Assembly: GCA_013399305.1 (NCBI GenBank) | Contig: VXAI01000304.1 | Location: 748,646-812,645, forward strand | Length of the DNA stretch: 64,000 bases | Direction of reading: 5' to 3' | Origin: Rostratula benghalensis | Taxonomy: Eukaryota; Chordata; Aves; Charadriiformes; Rostratulidae | Shown: piece by piece, positions 1 through 14,300 of the stretch | Layout: every line of letters starts with the position of its first letter | Position numbering within the stretch: the first letter of the stretch is position 1 | The notes under the pieces: model-generated | The model's input: only the letters and a program-made list of their open reading frames with translations | The model's database searches: none | Told to the model about the DNA's origin: nothing | Made by a program: the position numbers and the translations under genes

Positions 1-2333
1 GCTTCAGTGGATTTTCAGCTTAAATTTTATTCAAGCTGCTTTATTACACTTGACAGATTAGCTTTGCATAAACATACCCCCCCCCCTTCAAATCTGAGCT
101 GTTTTTTCCTTTCGTATCAAATTTTGACTGTTACTTAGTTGATTTGCTAATCACATCTTAGAAACCCACACAATTACATCTGTATTTGTCACAATCTCCT
201 CTGTGCTTTGCTTGTGTAATGAATTACTTTATGAATACCTGATTTGATCTTTGAAATACAACACATGTACATTTGCAGTATTTGATTAGTGAACATTAGA
301 GAGCTGTACTTTTTTGAATTTTTTTTTTTTTTTAAGTCAATCACGTATTTAGGATGAAAATGGAGTGGAAAACAATTTTTAATGAACTAGTTTTAAAAAA
401 TATTTTATGCAGTAAATGGAAATGTATATTAAAATATATTATAAAACATTCCTGCTGGACTCAGTGTAGTGCTAGTTAGCCAAACCAACTTTTGCTAGCT
501 CAAGCATGTTTTTAAATTCTGCACAATGTAGCCTTTTAAAAGCAATAGGACCTACCTGGTACCACATACAGTTTAGAACTTTTTCTTTTGGGGAAAGCTG
601 TAGGGAAGCAAGAATAGAAACCTTCAACTTTTTCATTTAAGTTAACCAAGAGTCACCAGAAAAGATACTTTCCTCTGTCTTGTGAAAGACTTCTGAATGA
701 TGCCGTACAAATCCATAATCGTGAATGAAGAAACGAACATGTTTGGCACAAATTTTTTTTTGACCATGTAAATGCGTGCATGTACATGATATTAAAATTA
801 GATATATGTCATGGTGACCTTTTACAGTCTTTGGTGATCAACAACTACCTCGTGCCACACAATGAGTTTTATGCTCTGACATATGCTTGATTTCTGAAAG
901 GGACGGTGTGCATCCTGGAAAATCTGAGTAGAATATAATTGGGTTGACAATTCAGTGGACCTTTGCTCTCACTCACTGAGCATGCAGTGTGTCAAGTTCT
1001 CTCCCCAAAGGGGAGGAGACATCAGAAGTCTGTCCGCTCCTGCAAGCGGCAGCTGCACTGGGAATGAGTGCAGCCCAGTTTGATAGCAGCTGTCAGTATT
1101 GTTCAGGGACCCGACTTCATGTAAAAAGCAATAGAAAGGCCATGCTGTTCAAGTGCAGTGTCTTTCAAGATAAGAAAATAAATAGTAATTTAACGGTTTA
1201 GACATCTATTAGAAGCATGAAAGATTGTGAAACTTCCTTTCAGAATGCAAATAGGCTGGAGCAATCTGTGACAGTAGAAAATGCAATCTAGTAGTCTTTG
1301 GCCTTGTACTAACTACGAAGAATACTTGCATACAATAGAATTTGATGATAGGAAGAAAAATTTAATTTTTCTAGCTGAAGTGCATGGGCATAGTTTCTCT
1401 TGAGTAGATAAAATTGGTGCTTTTTGTCAGGGTTTGACTTCTTTCCCTGCCTTTCTTTCTGTCTTTACATGCTGTTGTTTCCTGACTCTAGATGATTCAA
1501 GAGTTTCCAAAGTGGCTTGCCTGAGTTAGTGCAGTTTCTGTTGCTGCTGGACCATATGCGTGTTCTGGAAGGGAACAAAGACTTTAATTAGTAGGAACAA
1601 CTCTTTGAAATAAAAGATGATTTTGAACTATCTTTATTTCATACTTCTGTTTCCAGTTGAAAAAGTGGAACACTGCTAGAAGACAAATTGTGAGGATAGG
1701 GATTTGTATTCTCATGGGACTGGGGTTTTTGGAAAGTCTATCTAGTAATCAGAAGCCAGGCTTTGGAATAAGTGTATCTTAAGCATGTAGAAAAGAGAAT
1801 GAATGAATGAACATATTTAAAAAAAAAAAAAAAAAGAAAAAAGGTTGGACCCTGTGAGCTTGTAAGCAGTCCTAATTTTTGGTGTGAATTAAAAATTCTT
1901 ACTTCAGGAAGATACTGTGGATATTTGGTCACTTACAGTCATACCTCTGGTCTTATACTTTTCCTGCACGTTCTTGAAGTCTTTAACTTCCAGCCATGGG
2001 GTAGCAGTGTGGCTAAACAACCTCCATGGCAATTCTAAAAAAAATGACATTATTTAATATTTTTAATAATAAAGTTGAATTAAGTAATTTTTTGCTACAT
2101 AAATATTAAACAATACAGAAACCTTTGAATTAAAAGGTAAGGGTACCTGTTAACTCCTTGGCACTACTGCAGCTGTAAACAGTGTCCACATTTGAGGTTA
2201 AGGGAGAATCCAGATCATGGTATGAAAGAATTAGGTAGATTACCATAAAGAGATTTCGTGGTGGTTTGTTTTTTTTTTGAGAGATTTGGTGGGGCTGGAA
2301 AATTAAAGGCACTCAAAGTTCATTCTAATAAGT

Positions 2334-2409
2334 ATTGGTCTATCTAGATGTAAATAATAATTATTGGTCTATTGGTCTAATAATAATAATTGGTCTATCT
2401 AGATGTAAA
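2334..2409 (+). repeat. Local 21-bp direct repeat
   Basis: A 21-bp sequence beginning ATTGGTCTATCTAGATG occurs at 2334-2354 and again at 2389-2409, with further ATTGGTCTA units and TAA triplets between. A local slippage duplication in intron 6. Confidence 0.85.
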
Positions 2410-5400
2410 CAATGCAAAATAGGTTAGATTTTCTTTTAAAATACTAAACTAGGTAGTTTTTATGAGTAGAATATACAAATATATGAATGGGAAATAGAAG
2501 CAGCAAACTGTGATCCCTTTTGGGATTGCATTTTAGTCGACAATTTCAGTGTACCACTGAGTAGTCAGGTATGTCTTATTTTGCCTTTTGAGGTGGGCTG
2601 CTAATGGTGCTATGAAATGTATATCTTTAGGATTGACAGTCCTCTTGAGACAGATTGAGTTGTAGGCCTCCAAGAGGCCTCTCCACTGTTGCGTGAGGTG
2701 ATTGGATAAAGGATTAGCAAGATGTAGGATTATTTTTCTTCACTTGCCTGTGGTTGCTAGCTATCTCTGAGATTGTACTGTGTGAAGCTTAAGAGGATGA
2801 GGTTAACCTCTTGAGGGTTTATTCTTATGAGTGTGTAGTTAATCCTTAGAAAGCCTATAAATAACTAGGCTGTATGTTTCATTATAAAATAGACATACAG
2901 ACTAGAGCCGAAATGAATGCAGAATTTAGTGGAAGGGAAGAGCTAAGCAGCTGTAGCATTACTTTAGATCCTCCTTAGTCATGATCTGCATTATGTGCCA
3001 AGAGAAGGAAAATTCCTCAGTTCTTTTAAATGAAATAAAACGAGATCTAGTGAGCACAAGACACTGTGTCCTCACTTATAGTATTAACTAGCTAGCCCCA
3101 AGTCTAAATTACTGAACTCTGGTAACGTGAACTCTACTGTATGGCAACATCCTGGATTATTTTCCACTTTTTTTTTTTAAATGTAAAAACCTAAATTACA
3201 TGCTGGAATTCTGACAAGGTAGGTGCTTGTAGAATACGAAGGCTCCAAAACTGGAAACTGTAAACTTGGTTTCTGCCTGACACATTCACCTGCACCCTCC
3301 TACACATAAAGTCCTTGTGCTCTGGACTGATGGGGAAATAGAGGACCCTGGAGCAGCAATATAGAGAAGGATAGTGCTTAAAGAAGACAGTAATTTCCTG
3401 GAGAAGATATATTTAGTTGTTCAAGATGGTGGTCAAATGAGTCCAAAAGTCAAATGTCATTGAGCTGCAAGCCATACCTCCCTTACCATACAGGTCTTCA
3501 CACAGAAAATGCTGCATCTTGTCCAAGAAAGCCCACAAAAGATCTTTAGGTGCCTCTCTCATCTAGATCTGATAACTCAGTTACAAGTCAAAGGCGAGAC
3601 CAAGTATCTGGTTACAAAATTGTGAATCTAAACAGCTGTCAAGAAAGGAGTGAAAGGGAGATGGCTGGGGAAAAAAATGCCAATATATGGCAAATGCCTG
3701 TTATATATGGCAAATGGAGAAGTAGAAAATTCAATAGAGAATGTGGTTTCAAGAAGGGTTAAGTAGATATAAGCAGAGGTGATTGATATCCAGAGATGAT
3801 TCCTTCCTTTTGTGAACTTGACTCCAAATTGTTCTGTTAAACAGATGGGTTTACAAGGAGAAGTTGAAGTGGAATGGGAAGGACTGAAGTTGGGTCAAAA
3901 TGGTGGAAGAGTACAGTTCAAGGCAAGCATTTACAGAGAGTATGTTCAGTGAGCTTTAATAAAGAGAATATGGAAGGGCTAATGAAAAAAACAAAATGAG
4001 GGTTTGATTTTGAAAGTGGTTGAGCACAGAGGAGAGTGTATATGTATGTGTACATATATAGACATAAATATATATATACACAATTCATTGGCATAGAAAG
4101 GCAGATTATTTAATCCCAGAGAGAAGAGATTACTTCTTCCAGAGGGTGATTCAAAGCACCTCTACTGATTTGAAGCATATGCAGGCAGAATAGCTTTCCA
4201 TGTTTGAAAATAGTTTTTGTGATTATTATTCACTTTTTCCATAAGTTATCAAAGAAGAAAAAGGAGACAAACTGAAGAGATGAGTACACCTTCTCTCTTA
4301 CAAATTGCTTTATATTATAATTGCTCTGCTTTGTATTCATACTTTGTATTCATACAATTTGGAGAACTGAAGCAGGTGAAGAGTCAGTAGGCTCAGATAA
4401 AAATGTGCTATGACCTTCAGTGCTCTTCTTGAGAGAAATCTGAGATATGGTAAGTTTGGAGGCAGGAGTTGGATAGGAAGAATAAATCGGTGGCCCAGAC
4501 GAGAGAGATCTCACATGGCGCTGCACATAAAGTGAGATTAAGTGTAGTTTGGCCATGGAGTTGTCCTGCAACATGAGCAGGAATACAGAAGGGTGATTGG
4601 AGTTTATGTGTTAGATGATGCACATCTGTAAATTGGACTGCTTTGCAGTGGGAGAGAGGTGCGAAGAATGAAGCATGCAGATCTGGAAGGAACTAAGGTT
4701 TAGTTTTGCACTGAGATGAACTGTCAGTGTGCTGATAGGAGAAAGAGTGAGTTCTTGGTGTGGACAGTACAGGCAAAATACCTGTAACTGGGTGACTGTG
4801 CCAAAGATGGAGCTAGTGGGAGTAGGAAAGCACAGAGAGGCTGAGTGGGCACAAGTATTATGATTAAGAAGCCTTTCTACTTTGTCATTACTATCTACGT
4901 GTTCCACAATTTTAATTTCTGGAGACTAAAAGAGCCTGGAAGGAAAATAAGTACATCGTAAGATACTCAAAGATCAGTAATAAAACTCCCTAGAGTAATA
5001 TCATTCCCAAATTGGTGCATGCTTGAACTAGTTCGTTTTGGCTGTTTTTGAAACATGCTTTTGACATGTTGCTGGATAGTAGCAGCATGTTAACAGTAGC
5101 TAAAAAAGGCAAAATACATGGATTTGAGGTTAGAAGGTGAGTAATAGCAGGAATTTATAGTTGCCCCAGAAAAAAAAAAAAGGGCTGGCAGTTTCAAACC
5201 AGAAGCAATGTGTGCTGACAGCTTCATTCTAGAGACTTAAGGCTTCCTTCTGAATCTTCAGAGAAAGTAATGTGCACTTGTCTAAAGCAAAGCTTTGGTC
5301 ATAAACTGATGTATGCTGACAGTGATCAGAAGAATGTAGCTGGTTCCAAAAAACCCAGCCTTTGTCTTGTTGGACCAAGAGAATTTAAGGTCGTCTGCTG

Positions 5401-8368
5401 TGGTTTTGAATTTGTTACTTTCTTTTAGAGTCTGGTAAGTCCGTTGGTGAAGACATATTTTCCTGCACAAGTATAATTTTTTTCCATTGTTACTCTTGAC
5501 TTTACCCCTTCTACTCCCTCCTGCCCTGTGACATCTGTTCTTCATGAAGGCTTCTCTGGTTCTTCCATTGGTGCAGTTTTCTTCCTCCAATGTGACTTCA
5601 GTTTTGCTTCGGTTTGTTCTTTATTTCTTCAGAACTTTGCCTAAGGGGAAAATCCCAATGTTATTTAACCGAAGAGGGGGGAAAAAAACCCCAAATGCTA
5701 TTAAAGCAAGGACCCTTAGAATTTACTTTCCTGACTTATTTCTCTTTCCTTTTTTTGCTATAAACTGTTTGAGACAGGAACGGTTCTTAAGCCAGCCCTC
5801 TAAATATGTAATTTTAGAGCAATAGCTATCAATGATAAAGCTATATATGCAAACATACGGAAGAATGTATATATTTTTATATAAAAGTATAAACAAAAAT
5901 AAAAAACACAAAGTTTAAGCAACCAAGATACAATCTATTTGTAATATATTATGCATACTAGCCTATATATAACAAACAGTATGTGTAGTGTATAACATTA
6001 ATCATATATTAAGATATATATCATATCGACACAAAGATATGTTTTATAAAATGTTATATGTGTGTGTATATACATACAATGCTATGCTATCAAAAGGGTT
6101 TCTTTAGTTCATTGGCTGCTTGTTGAGTTGCCAGCATAGATGCTGATAAAAGCACTAGCTGTGCTTCAATGGGTCTGCAGTTAGTACAAGCTACAGAGTT
6201 TTAGGTTGACTTCCAGTGCCTAGAAGCAGAGGAGGAGGGAAGAAAACCCTTCTTTTCTGTTGGTGAAAGACCTTATGTGAATGCAGCTACACCAGTGGAG
6301 TGCTAATGCACCTTGGGGAGAAGATGTCTCTGAACTGGAAGAATTCCATCTGCTGGCAATATCCTGTGTTCTTGCTGCAGAGCTCTGCTGGCGTGGGACA
6401 ATCTGCAGAGGCTCCACAAAGCATCTAGGCTGCTACTGCACATCTAATCATATGAAAGTGCCAGTCAGGCTGGCAGCACTATATAATTATTCCCTCTGTG
6501 CCAATGGGATGTTAAAAATCTTGACATTTAACAATTATCACTAAACTTTTGTTAAATAGTTAATTGCTGATCACTTCAGTGGATAAACAACTGATGTGCA
6601 CATTCACTGAGTGCAGTGATAAATCATTTGGGAGGGTCACCCGCATCTGTCATTCTTATTTACAAGAGTGATGTTTTTGAAGAGCCTGGAATATTTCTTT
6701 ATCTTTCTAATTCTGGTGCCTGGGCTTGCCCACCAGAATGCCAGAAGCAAGGGCAGAGAGACCTAGCTGTTGAAAGTGAGACAGAAAGGCACGGTGAAGA
6801 TTAGAGTTTCTGTCCAGCACAGTGTTAAAGAAAAGATAGTGCTATGTTCTTTCTTGTGGTCTATATGTCTGTGATCTCTAGTGATGATGTGGGAACTGAT
6901 CAATGGTTTATAAGCTACCTTTGGGAATTACTTTCATGTTTTTATTTGCATTAGATTGGGGAGTACTGAGGACCTGTTTCTCAGTTCCATGGATTTAAAG
7001 CTAATGGTAGTATTAAAATTTAAAAATGGGGTCTTGTGATTCAACACAGACTGTGTGTATTGTGGGTGAGTTGGTACTAGCTGTGTAGTTAAAATTGATA
7101 GTAATTAAAGCCCTTCTCTTGTTGAGAGACTTCATTTTCCTCATTTAACAAAACCCCCCAAAATCCTTATAAGATATGGAACATATTCTAAAATACAAGC
7201 TAAAGAATATATTTAGTATCTACATGTCTTATACGAGGATTTTAAGAAGATCTCAAAAAATATTTCTCTCGTAGTAAAGAAAAATGGGATTGAGAGTTTT
7301 GCCTGGTAGATGAATGCTTCAGTATAGCTGCTCTCTCCCTTATTTGCTATATTGGTTGCCTCCTGTGGGCTTTTTGGCCGTGACCCACGTTACACCAGTG
7401 GCTTGCTGGCCCCATGTTAGAATCCGTGTTCTTTTTCTGTGTTGCAATTTTTCGGTGGAATCTTTTTTCTCTTTAACTACACCATCAATCAATAAATACT
7501 TATTTTTGTTTGAGAAGTGTGGCAGCTTTATGACTTCAATTACTTTTTAATTTCTTCCTTTAGATAGAAAAGAACTTTTAGTCTTATAGAGCAAACATAT
7601 GGGGAATTATGCTTGTATGTGCTTATGCTAACTTTCCTTATTTTTGCAAGATTAAAGAATGTAGCTTAATCTCTAAACCAAGGAGAAAAAAACGAATCAG
7701 ACTCTAGGGCTATCCAGGCTTAGTATTCTATGGCAAGACTGTGTAGCATATATCTGTAGCAGAAATACATTTTACAGTGAAACAGGCATGTATCAGTGCA
7801 AAAGTGTAGTGAGAGCACTGGATCATGAAGTGATTTGTTTTCAATCTTCATGACCCAGTTGAAATCAGCATTATTTTTCCTGGTTTGAGTTTTCTGAAGA
7901 ACGAAGAGGATACAAGATTTGATTCTTAAAGAAGGATCTCATAGCGGAGGACTGAAAATGAATTTTGAGAAGGAGGGAAATGATGGAGGAATAAATCAAG
8001 GAACCAAGTAGGAAAAGGAATTAAAGGAAAAAAGATTAAAGACTAATTGAGACCCATAAACTTCATGTTTTGTAGTAACTTCATGGAGTACTTTGGATGT
8101 GTGGAGGGTCTTGGGGTTTTGTTTGGTTTTGGGTTGTTTTTTGGTTTTAATAGATAAATGTGGCACAGGGGTTTAGTTTGTTAGTGTGCCTATAATTGCT
8201 GTATCAACAAAGCAGTGAAATACAACTTCAAGCCTTACTTCAGTTACCTTAGAGATGAAGCTAATTTGTGAGAAAAGGACTGCTTCAGGAGTGTGTGTGT
8301 GTGGGGCAGGTGAGAAGGTACTGTTTTTCTGTTTTATGTAAGGCAATTTACATGACCCCTCAGTACTT

Positions 8369-8393
8369 AAAAAAAAAAAAAAAAAAAAAAAAA
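8369..8393 (+). repeat. Poly(A) run, 25 nt
   Basis: An uninterrupted A-run inside intron 6. No retrogene-like sequence precedes it, so it is treated as a simple homopolymer. Confidence 0.9.
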
Positions 8394-9261
8394 GTTGATG
8401 TGCAATTGAGACTGAATAGCGTTGTTTGAGCAAATGGAAATAGGATCTGTGGAAGGCTTTGAACAACCTTCTTTTCAAAAATTTAACTTAAAGCACATTT
8501 AACATTATGCAGATTTCCATAGTAGAAAACAGTAACAAGGGACAAACTGAAGATAACTTTTTCATTTTCTTTTTGAATTTCACATTTAATTTATGATACC
8601 AATTCTCTATTTAGTAAAAAGTTTTATTTTCTTTTTTGGTTATTTTTTGTTTGTGGGAGTGGAAAATAACTGGTAAGACCCAAAGACACTATCCTATGCA
8701 TCTTCTGTAACAGAGTATGAAAAAGGGACAGGATTTTTCCGTGGAACAGTTGTATCTTTCTTCAATCATGCCATTGCCATACAAATTTTATATGTGTGAA
8801 ATATATTGCTTCGGATAGCTTTTGCCAATACTGCCCTTCTGTGGACTTAAATCTTTGTAGTACAATGTCATTTTGCATGGTTTATAGTTGGCAGAGGCTT
8901 GATGAAGACACTGTTACTTTTTTCTGAAAGGACATTCTTTTCCTGTGCCCAAGACACTGTTCCTTGCTGATGTAATGGATAGTTTCTTTATACAGAACTA
9001 TAAAGGCTCTGTTCTTAGATCACTAGCTAGAGATGCAGTGGTGGGCTCTTTCAAGTTTATTTATTGTGTTATAGTGTAGTTTCCTATCTGTCAGAATAAA
9101 ATCTGCACATTTAAAAGAAAGTAAGAAAACCAAATGAACCAGAATAAACACAAATGTTTCAAAGGAATTAGGTAGAAAATTAAGCACAGATAGTAGTAGC
9201 TGACTCATTTTTTTCTAAAATACATTTAACCATGGAGAAAACAGAAATCAATAAGAATTGA

Positions 9262-10205
9262 AGAAACACAGAATGCATGCGGATAGATGGGACGCCTGAA
9301 GGTCATCTGGTCCACCTCCACTGTTCAAGCAGGACCACTTACAGCCAGTTGTGCAGGATTGTGTCTGTACGGTTTTTCAGTATCTTCAAGGATGGAGACT
9401 CCATAACCTCCATGGGCAACCTGCTTGGTCACCATCACAATAAAACAGTGTCTCTTTATGTTCTGGAGACCTCCTGTGGTTCAGCTTGTGCTCTTTGCCT
9501 CTTGCCCTATTATTGGGCACCACTGTAAAGAGCCCGCATCTGTCTTTCTTGTGCCCTCCCTTCAGTTATTTGTATACATTGTATATACATTTGTGTACAA
9601 ATAAGATCCCTCCTGAGACTTTTCTAGGCTAAACAACCCAGTTCTCTTAGCCTGTCCTCATATGAGGGATACTCCAGTCCTTTAATCATCTTTGTGTCCC
9701 TTCATTAGATGCTCTCCAGTATGTTCATATCTCTCTTGCCCAGTTTTGGGCTTCCCAGTACACAATATTCCAGGTGTGGCTTCAACAGTGATGAGTAGAC
9801 TGGAAGCATCACCTCCCTTGCCTGCTGGCAATATTTTATCTAACGCAGCCCAGGATGCCATTTACCTGCTTTGCCATAAGAGCACATTTCTGGTTCAAGT
9901 TCAAGTTGGTGTCTGCCAGGACTCCCAGCTCCTATGTCACTGCTATGTCACTGCTTTCCAGCAGGGTGGACCCCAGCATATATTTATGCATGAGATTGCT
10001 CCTTCCTAGGTGCAGGACTTTGCAGTTCCTCTTATTGAACTTCATGAGTTTCCAGTCAGCTCATTTTCCCAGCTTCTTATGGTCCCTGTGAAGGATAGTA
10101 CAGGCATATGGTGTATCAGACACTCCTCCCAGTTTTGTTATCAGCAAAAGAAAGCAAACTTGGAGCTTAGTTCTACAGATTGCTGCTATGGTAGAAGATA
10201 AAGGT
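9262..10205 (-). mobile_element. CR1 non-LTR retrotransposon fragment, antisense
   Basis: Begins with the antisense CR1 3' end (ACACAGAATGC..., then GGTCATCTGGTCCACCTCCA) and continues through antisense CR1 3' UTR and the end of the second reading frame. Phrases such as CTTCAAGGATGGAGACTCC, GGGCAACCTGCTTGGTCACC and CTCTTAGCCTGTCCTCATA are hallmarks. Decayed, 5'-truncated and non-coding; the boundary at the far side is approximate. Confidence 0.85.
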
Positions 10206-10403
10206 TAAATAGATCAGAAGGAAGTGTCTTGCAGGGACTGCTAACATGCTTTGTGATTAGTTAGTGTAATGGTGGTATTGGCAAGGAAGAGAACATCCGA
10301 AAGCAACAAAGAGGAAGCATAGCTTCTGCTGTAGAAACAAACTTAGTAAATAGGGTTGTAAGCAACCCCTATTAGGTAGCACATAACTCAGTCTTTTCTC
10401 CTA

Positions 10404-11310
10404 TTATAGAATAGTTTGGATTGAAAGAGATTAAATCCACTACCCCTAGCAGGTAGGCACGGTCATCTCATTATATCAAGTTGTGCAAAGCCCTGTCTGA
10501 TGTGACCTTGAATACTTCAAACGATGGGGCACCCAAAACATCTCTGGGCAGTCTGTTCCAATGAGTCACTACCCTTGATGTAAAAAGTTTCTTCCTTGTG
10601 TCCAGTCTAAACGTCCCTTTTCAGTTTAAAATCATTGCCCCTTGTCCTGTTACTACAGGCCCTGGTAAAAATGTTTCTCTCTGTCTTTCTTATAGGCCCA
10701 CTTGATATATTGAAGGGCTCCCCTGGAGCCTTCTCTTCTCCAAGCTGAAAAAAATCAACTCTTTCGGCCTTTCTTCACGGGAAAGGTGTTCCAGCATGCT
10801 ATGATGTTTTTCTTCTTTTTTTGCCCTCCTCTGGATCTGTTCCAACAGGTCCATGTCTTTCTTACATTGTGCACTCCAGAGCAGTATGAAGAACTCCAGT
10901 TTGGGTCTCATGACAGCAGTGTAGAGGGGAAAATCCCCTCCCTCTCCCTGCTGGCCATGCTTCTTTTGATGCAGTCCAGGAAATTATTGACTTGCTTTGT
11001 CTGTATCGATGCTAGGGGTTGCCCTGACCCAGGTGCAAGACATTGCACTTGGTCATGTTGAACCTCATGACAGTCACATGATCCTACATCTTGGATCTTG
11101 CCAGATCCTCATCCATCTAACAAGCTATCTGCCAAACCCATATCTCTTCAATTGAGTGAGTGCCAAAAATGTTGTGAGGGATTGTATCAAAAGTCTTCCG
11201 GAAGCCTAGGTAGAAGACTTCTGTAGCTCTTTTCTTTGTCCAGTGATGCAGTAAATCCATTGAAGAAGAATGTGGATATATTCTGTAGTATGTTTTTACC
11301 TGTAGCTGAA
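10404..11310 (-). mobile_element. CR1 fragment, antisense, with reverse transcriptase remnants
   Basis: Starts at ATAGAATAGTTTGGATTG (antisense 3' end) and runs back through the UTR and the reverse transcriptase region. On the minus strand, 10690-10911 encodes an RT C-terminal remnant including LLEQIQRRAKK and SLEKRRLQG, and near 11117-11240 FYLGFRKTFDTIPHNI matches the YLDFxKAFDT catalytic-region motif. Much RT sequence between these is missing, so the copy is internally deleted as well as 5'-truncated. It differs in sequence from the neighbouring copy at 9262 and is a separate insertion. Confidence 0.85.
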
Positions 11311-14300
11311 ACACTACTTTGAAAGTACCTACAGAAACTTAAACGCAAATATGAATTAATGGCTTAGACTGTCTAATGAATTTACTCCTTCTAGGTTTGA
11401 CTGTTGGTAGCGTGGGTTGTATGTGCAGGGGTTTGGATATTTTTTTTTTTTTTTAGAATGAAGGAGAAGACTGGATCTGACAGGAGCATAAACTTAACTA
11501 AGCTTGACTGTGTGGTCAGTGGCCCCAGTATATTAGTTGGCCATAGACATTTGATACAGGCTTTCACTTCCTTCTGCTACTTAAGCAAGTAAATAAAAAA
11601 AACTTGAATATTTCCCATTGGCAAGGGAGAGTTAGCACTGGAATTGAACACAGTAGTATATGCTTTTCTCTCACGTCTTTCTGCCTACTTGAGTTTTAAG
11701 AAAATGATTTTTCTTCAGGTTTACAGAAATCGACGTGAAGTAATGCTCTTTACATTTTAGGTTTTGAAGAAGAGGAAAAATGTTCTATTTAAAGCTAGGA
11801 ATTAAACCCTAAATTATTAAGTAAGCTATAGGTGTTTGTGATCTCAACCGGGCTACTTTAAGGTGGGAAGTGGGATTGTAGGAGCTCATGCTCTACCTTG
11901 GCCAGCAAGGAACCTAAAGGACGCGGTGTATAGTAAGTCTTTGCGAAACAAATTTCCTAACTCTGTCTGTGGAAGTCTCTGGCAGAGATTGAGAGTTTAT
12001 TCCAAAATTTAACCTCAAATTTTAAGTCCTAGTTTAAGAGCTCTTTATAGCTAGAACTTTGCCTAGGTTGTTGTGGGGGAGAAACTGCCCTACTTCTAAA
12101 ATTGCTAAGAGGTGCTTGCTCAGAGCAGCAAGTGCTATGCTCTTCATATGTTGGTTTTTATATCTTTGTGGTCTCATTAAGGGTATGATGGGGAAAAAAA
12201 AATTGAGGCAGTAAAATCTGCATCTAGACAGTAGGTTAAGCTGACTTTGCCATTTTCCTCCTTTTGCAAATATGAAAAGCTTGTGTTTTTTCAACAAATT
12301 GATGGTGAACTGGTGATGTTTTTAAAATCAATGCTATGGCTAATTATCTCAGTGCAGTCACATATGCATCATTGCACTCTTCTCTGCCTTCCCACTTCCC
12401 TCTGAAAGTGGACACAGCCCTTGCTCTGTAAGTAATGATAATAATTGGTAGTAAGACAGACCTGTTACTCATCCTTTCGAGCACATTTCTTATGTCAGGT
12501 GTCTAGTTTTTAATTAAGTGCTAATGAACATACCTAGTAGACTGTGATACTGCTGCCAACTTACTCTGGTTTATATCTCATTGCTGCTAACCTCTTAAAA
12601 GGTGACAGAGCACGCATTAGTGTCTTTGAAGTGACGGGAAAGTGATTATATGCATAACGTAATTGTGTTGAGGATCTACTGTGACAAATGTCGAGTACTA
12701 AATACATCCAGTGAATGCTGCTGATATCCATCTTCTTGGTTGTTAGTTTCTTCCTTTGCGTGCAGCACGTGTTCTGTTTTCCCCTTCTAGAAAGAGAATA
12801 CTATATACTTCTAACAAGTCAAGTTTTTAAGTAAACGGAGCATGAACTTCCAGAGAGGGTCATCTTTATCTATGTGTTAGGGATAACTTTAAACCTATTA
12901 TGCATAGGTAATATATAAACAATAAATCAATGTACTTCAGTCTTAAATAGCAGTGATCTTCACATGATAAACATTAAACCTCAATATACCTTTCTTGGGT
13001 TAAATTAGGTTTTCACTCTTAAGTCTGTGTAATGTAGTTGGATATTTAAGCATCTTTGGGTACCATTTTCCTCTGCTACCCTCTTAACGGTTTTTTTTGC
13101 AAATTTGCTAAGATGTTATGCAGAGTGATGGGTTTCCACTTACAGCTCTTGTACTCTGCACAAGATGTTACTCCCCACCCTTGGTATGCAGTACTGTCAG
13201 AAACAGGATGTAGCTTTTCTTCTCACACACTTTCAGCTTCAGAACCTGTTAGAAGGTATTGACCTGTTTCTCGCTTCCGGTGTTTAGGCTACAAATCAGA
13301 GCCAGGAAAATAGTAGGTAACATGTCCCTAACGTTTTGATATCTAAAGACGCTAAGCTACACTTCCTGAAATTATATGAGTTTAGTTGTTTGTTAATTGA
13401 ACAGAGCAAGAGAGGCATGAATAAAGGTAATCTTCATAAGCTTCCTGAAGGGATAGGGACAAAAATGGAAACAATTTAATTTCATTTCCCTTTCTTGACC
13501 TTCCCATGCCCACACTGAAAAAAAAAAAAATCTAATTTGAGCTCACTGTTGGAGACGAGAGCAGCTTTTTCTCCAGGAAACTAATTTGGAAGTGGTAAAT
13601 AACTTTTTTGTTCGTAACCAATTGCACACCACAACTAGGTAATCCAATGTGATAGTGCAGCTGGGGACAAGTAAGACCAATGCCATGAATGCAATACAGT
13701 ACTGCTGATGCACGTTGTTATATGGTTAGAGTGCAGGTGACTGACTTGGCTTAAATGGTCAATGAGGAGGGAAATAACACAGATGAGAAAGTCTGCCAAA
13801 ACATCAGGTTATCTCCGGATTTGAGGAAATGGGCTGGTAACTACTAAAGTCCTGATATTATTTGTGAGAATAAAGATGTCCTTTTATTCTTTGGAGGCTA
13901 GATCAAAAACCAAACCAAACCAAAACGACTGAAAAAACCTCAAACAAAAACCCTACAGACTTTACAGTGCTCCTTACTGACACTTCTTCAGTTAAGTGAA
14001 CTTTCACTAGCAATAGCTGCTTGATTTTATAGAATGTGGTCTACCGCTCTAACTATTTTAAAATAGAAATATTTCCTTCAAAATCTTATTTTTGAGTTGT
14101 TGTAAACACATTAAAATAGAAGAATAAGAACTACCTCTCTCTTATCTTACTTTTGAAAGAATAATGAAAACTTGGAAATAATAGTCATTAGATATCATTA
14201 GTTTTCACTGTAATATGTATGCTTTTTTGCAGCATAAGAAATGGCATGAGAATGGCTTGATACCTGTCATGAGAAAGTTTTGTTTAACTTGTGGCTTTAT

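Noticed and set aside
8369..8393. A-run as tail of a processed pseudogene
   Set aside because: No coding-like or retrocopy-like sequence lies upstream on the matching strand; the same holds for the runs at 41362 and 60107.
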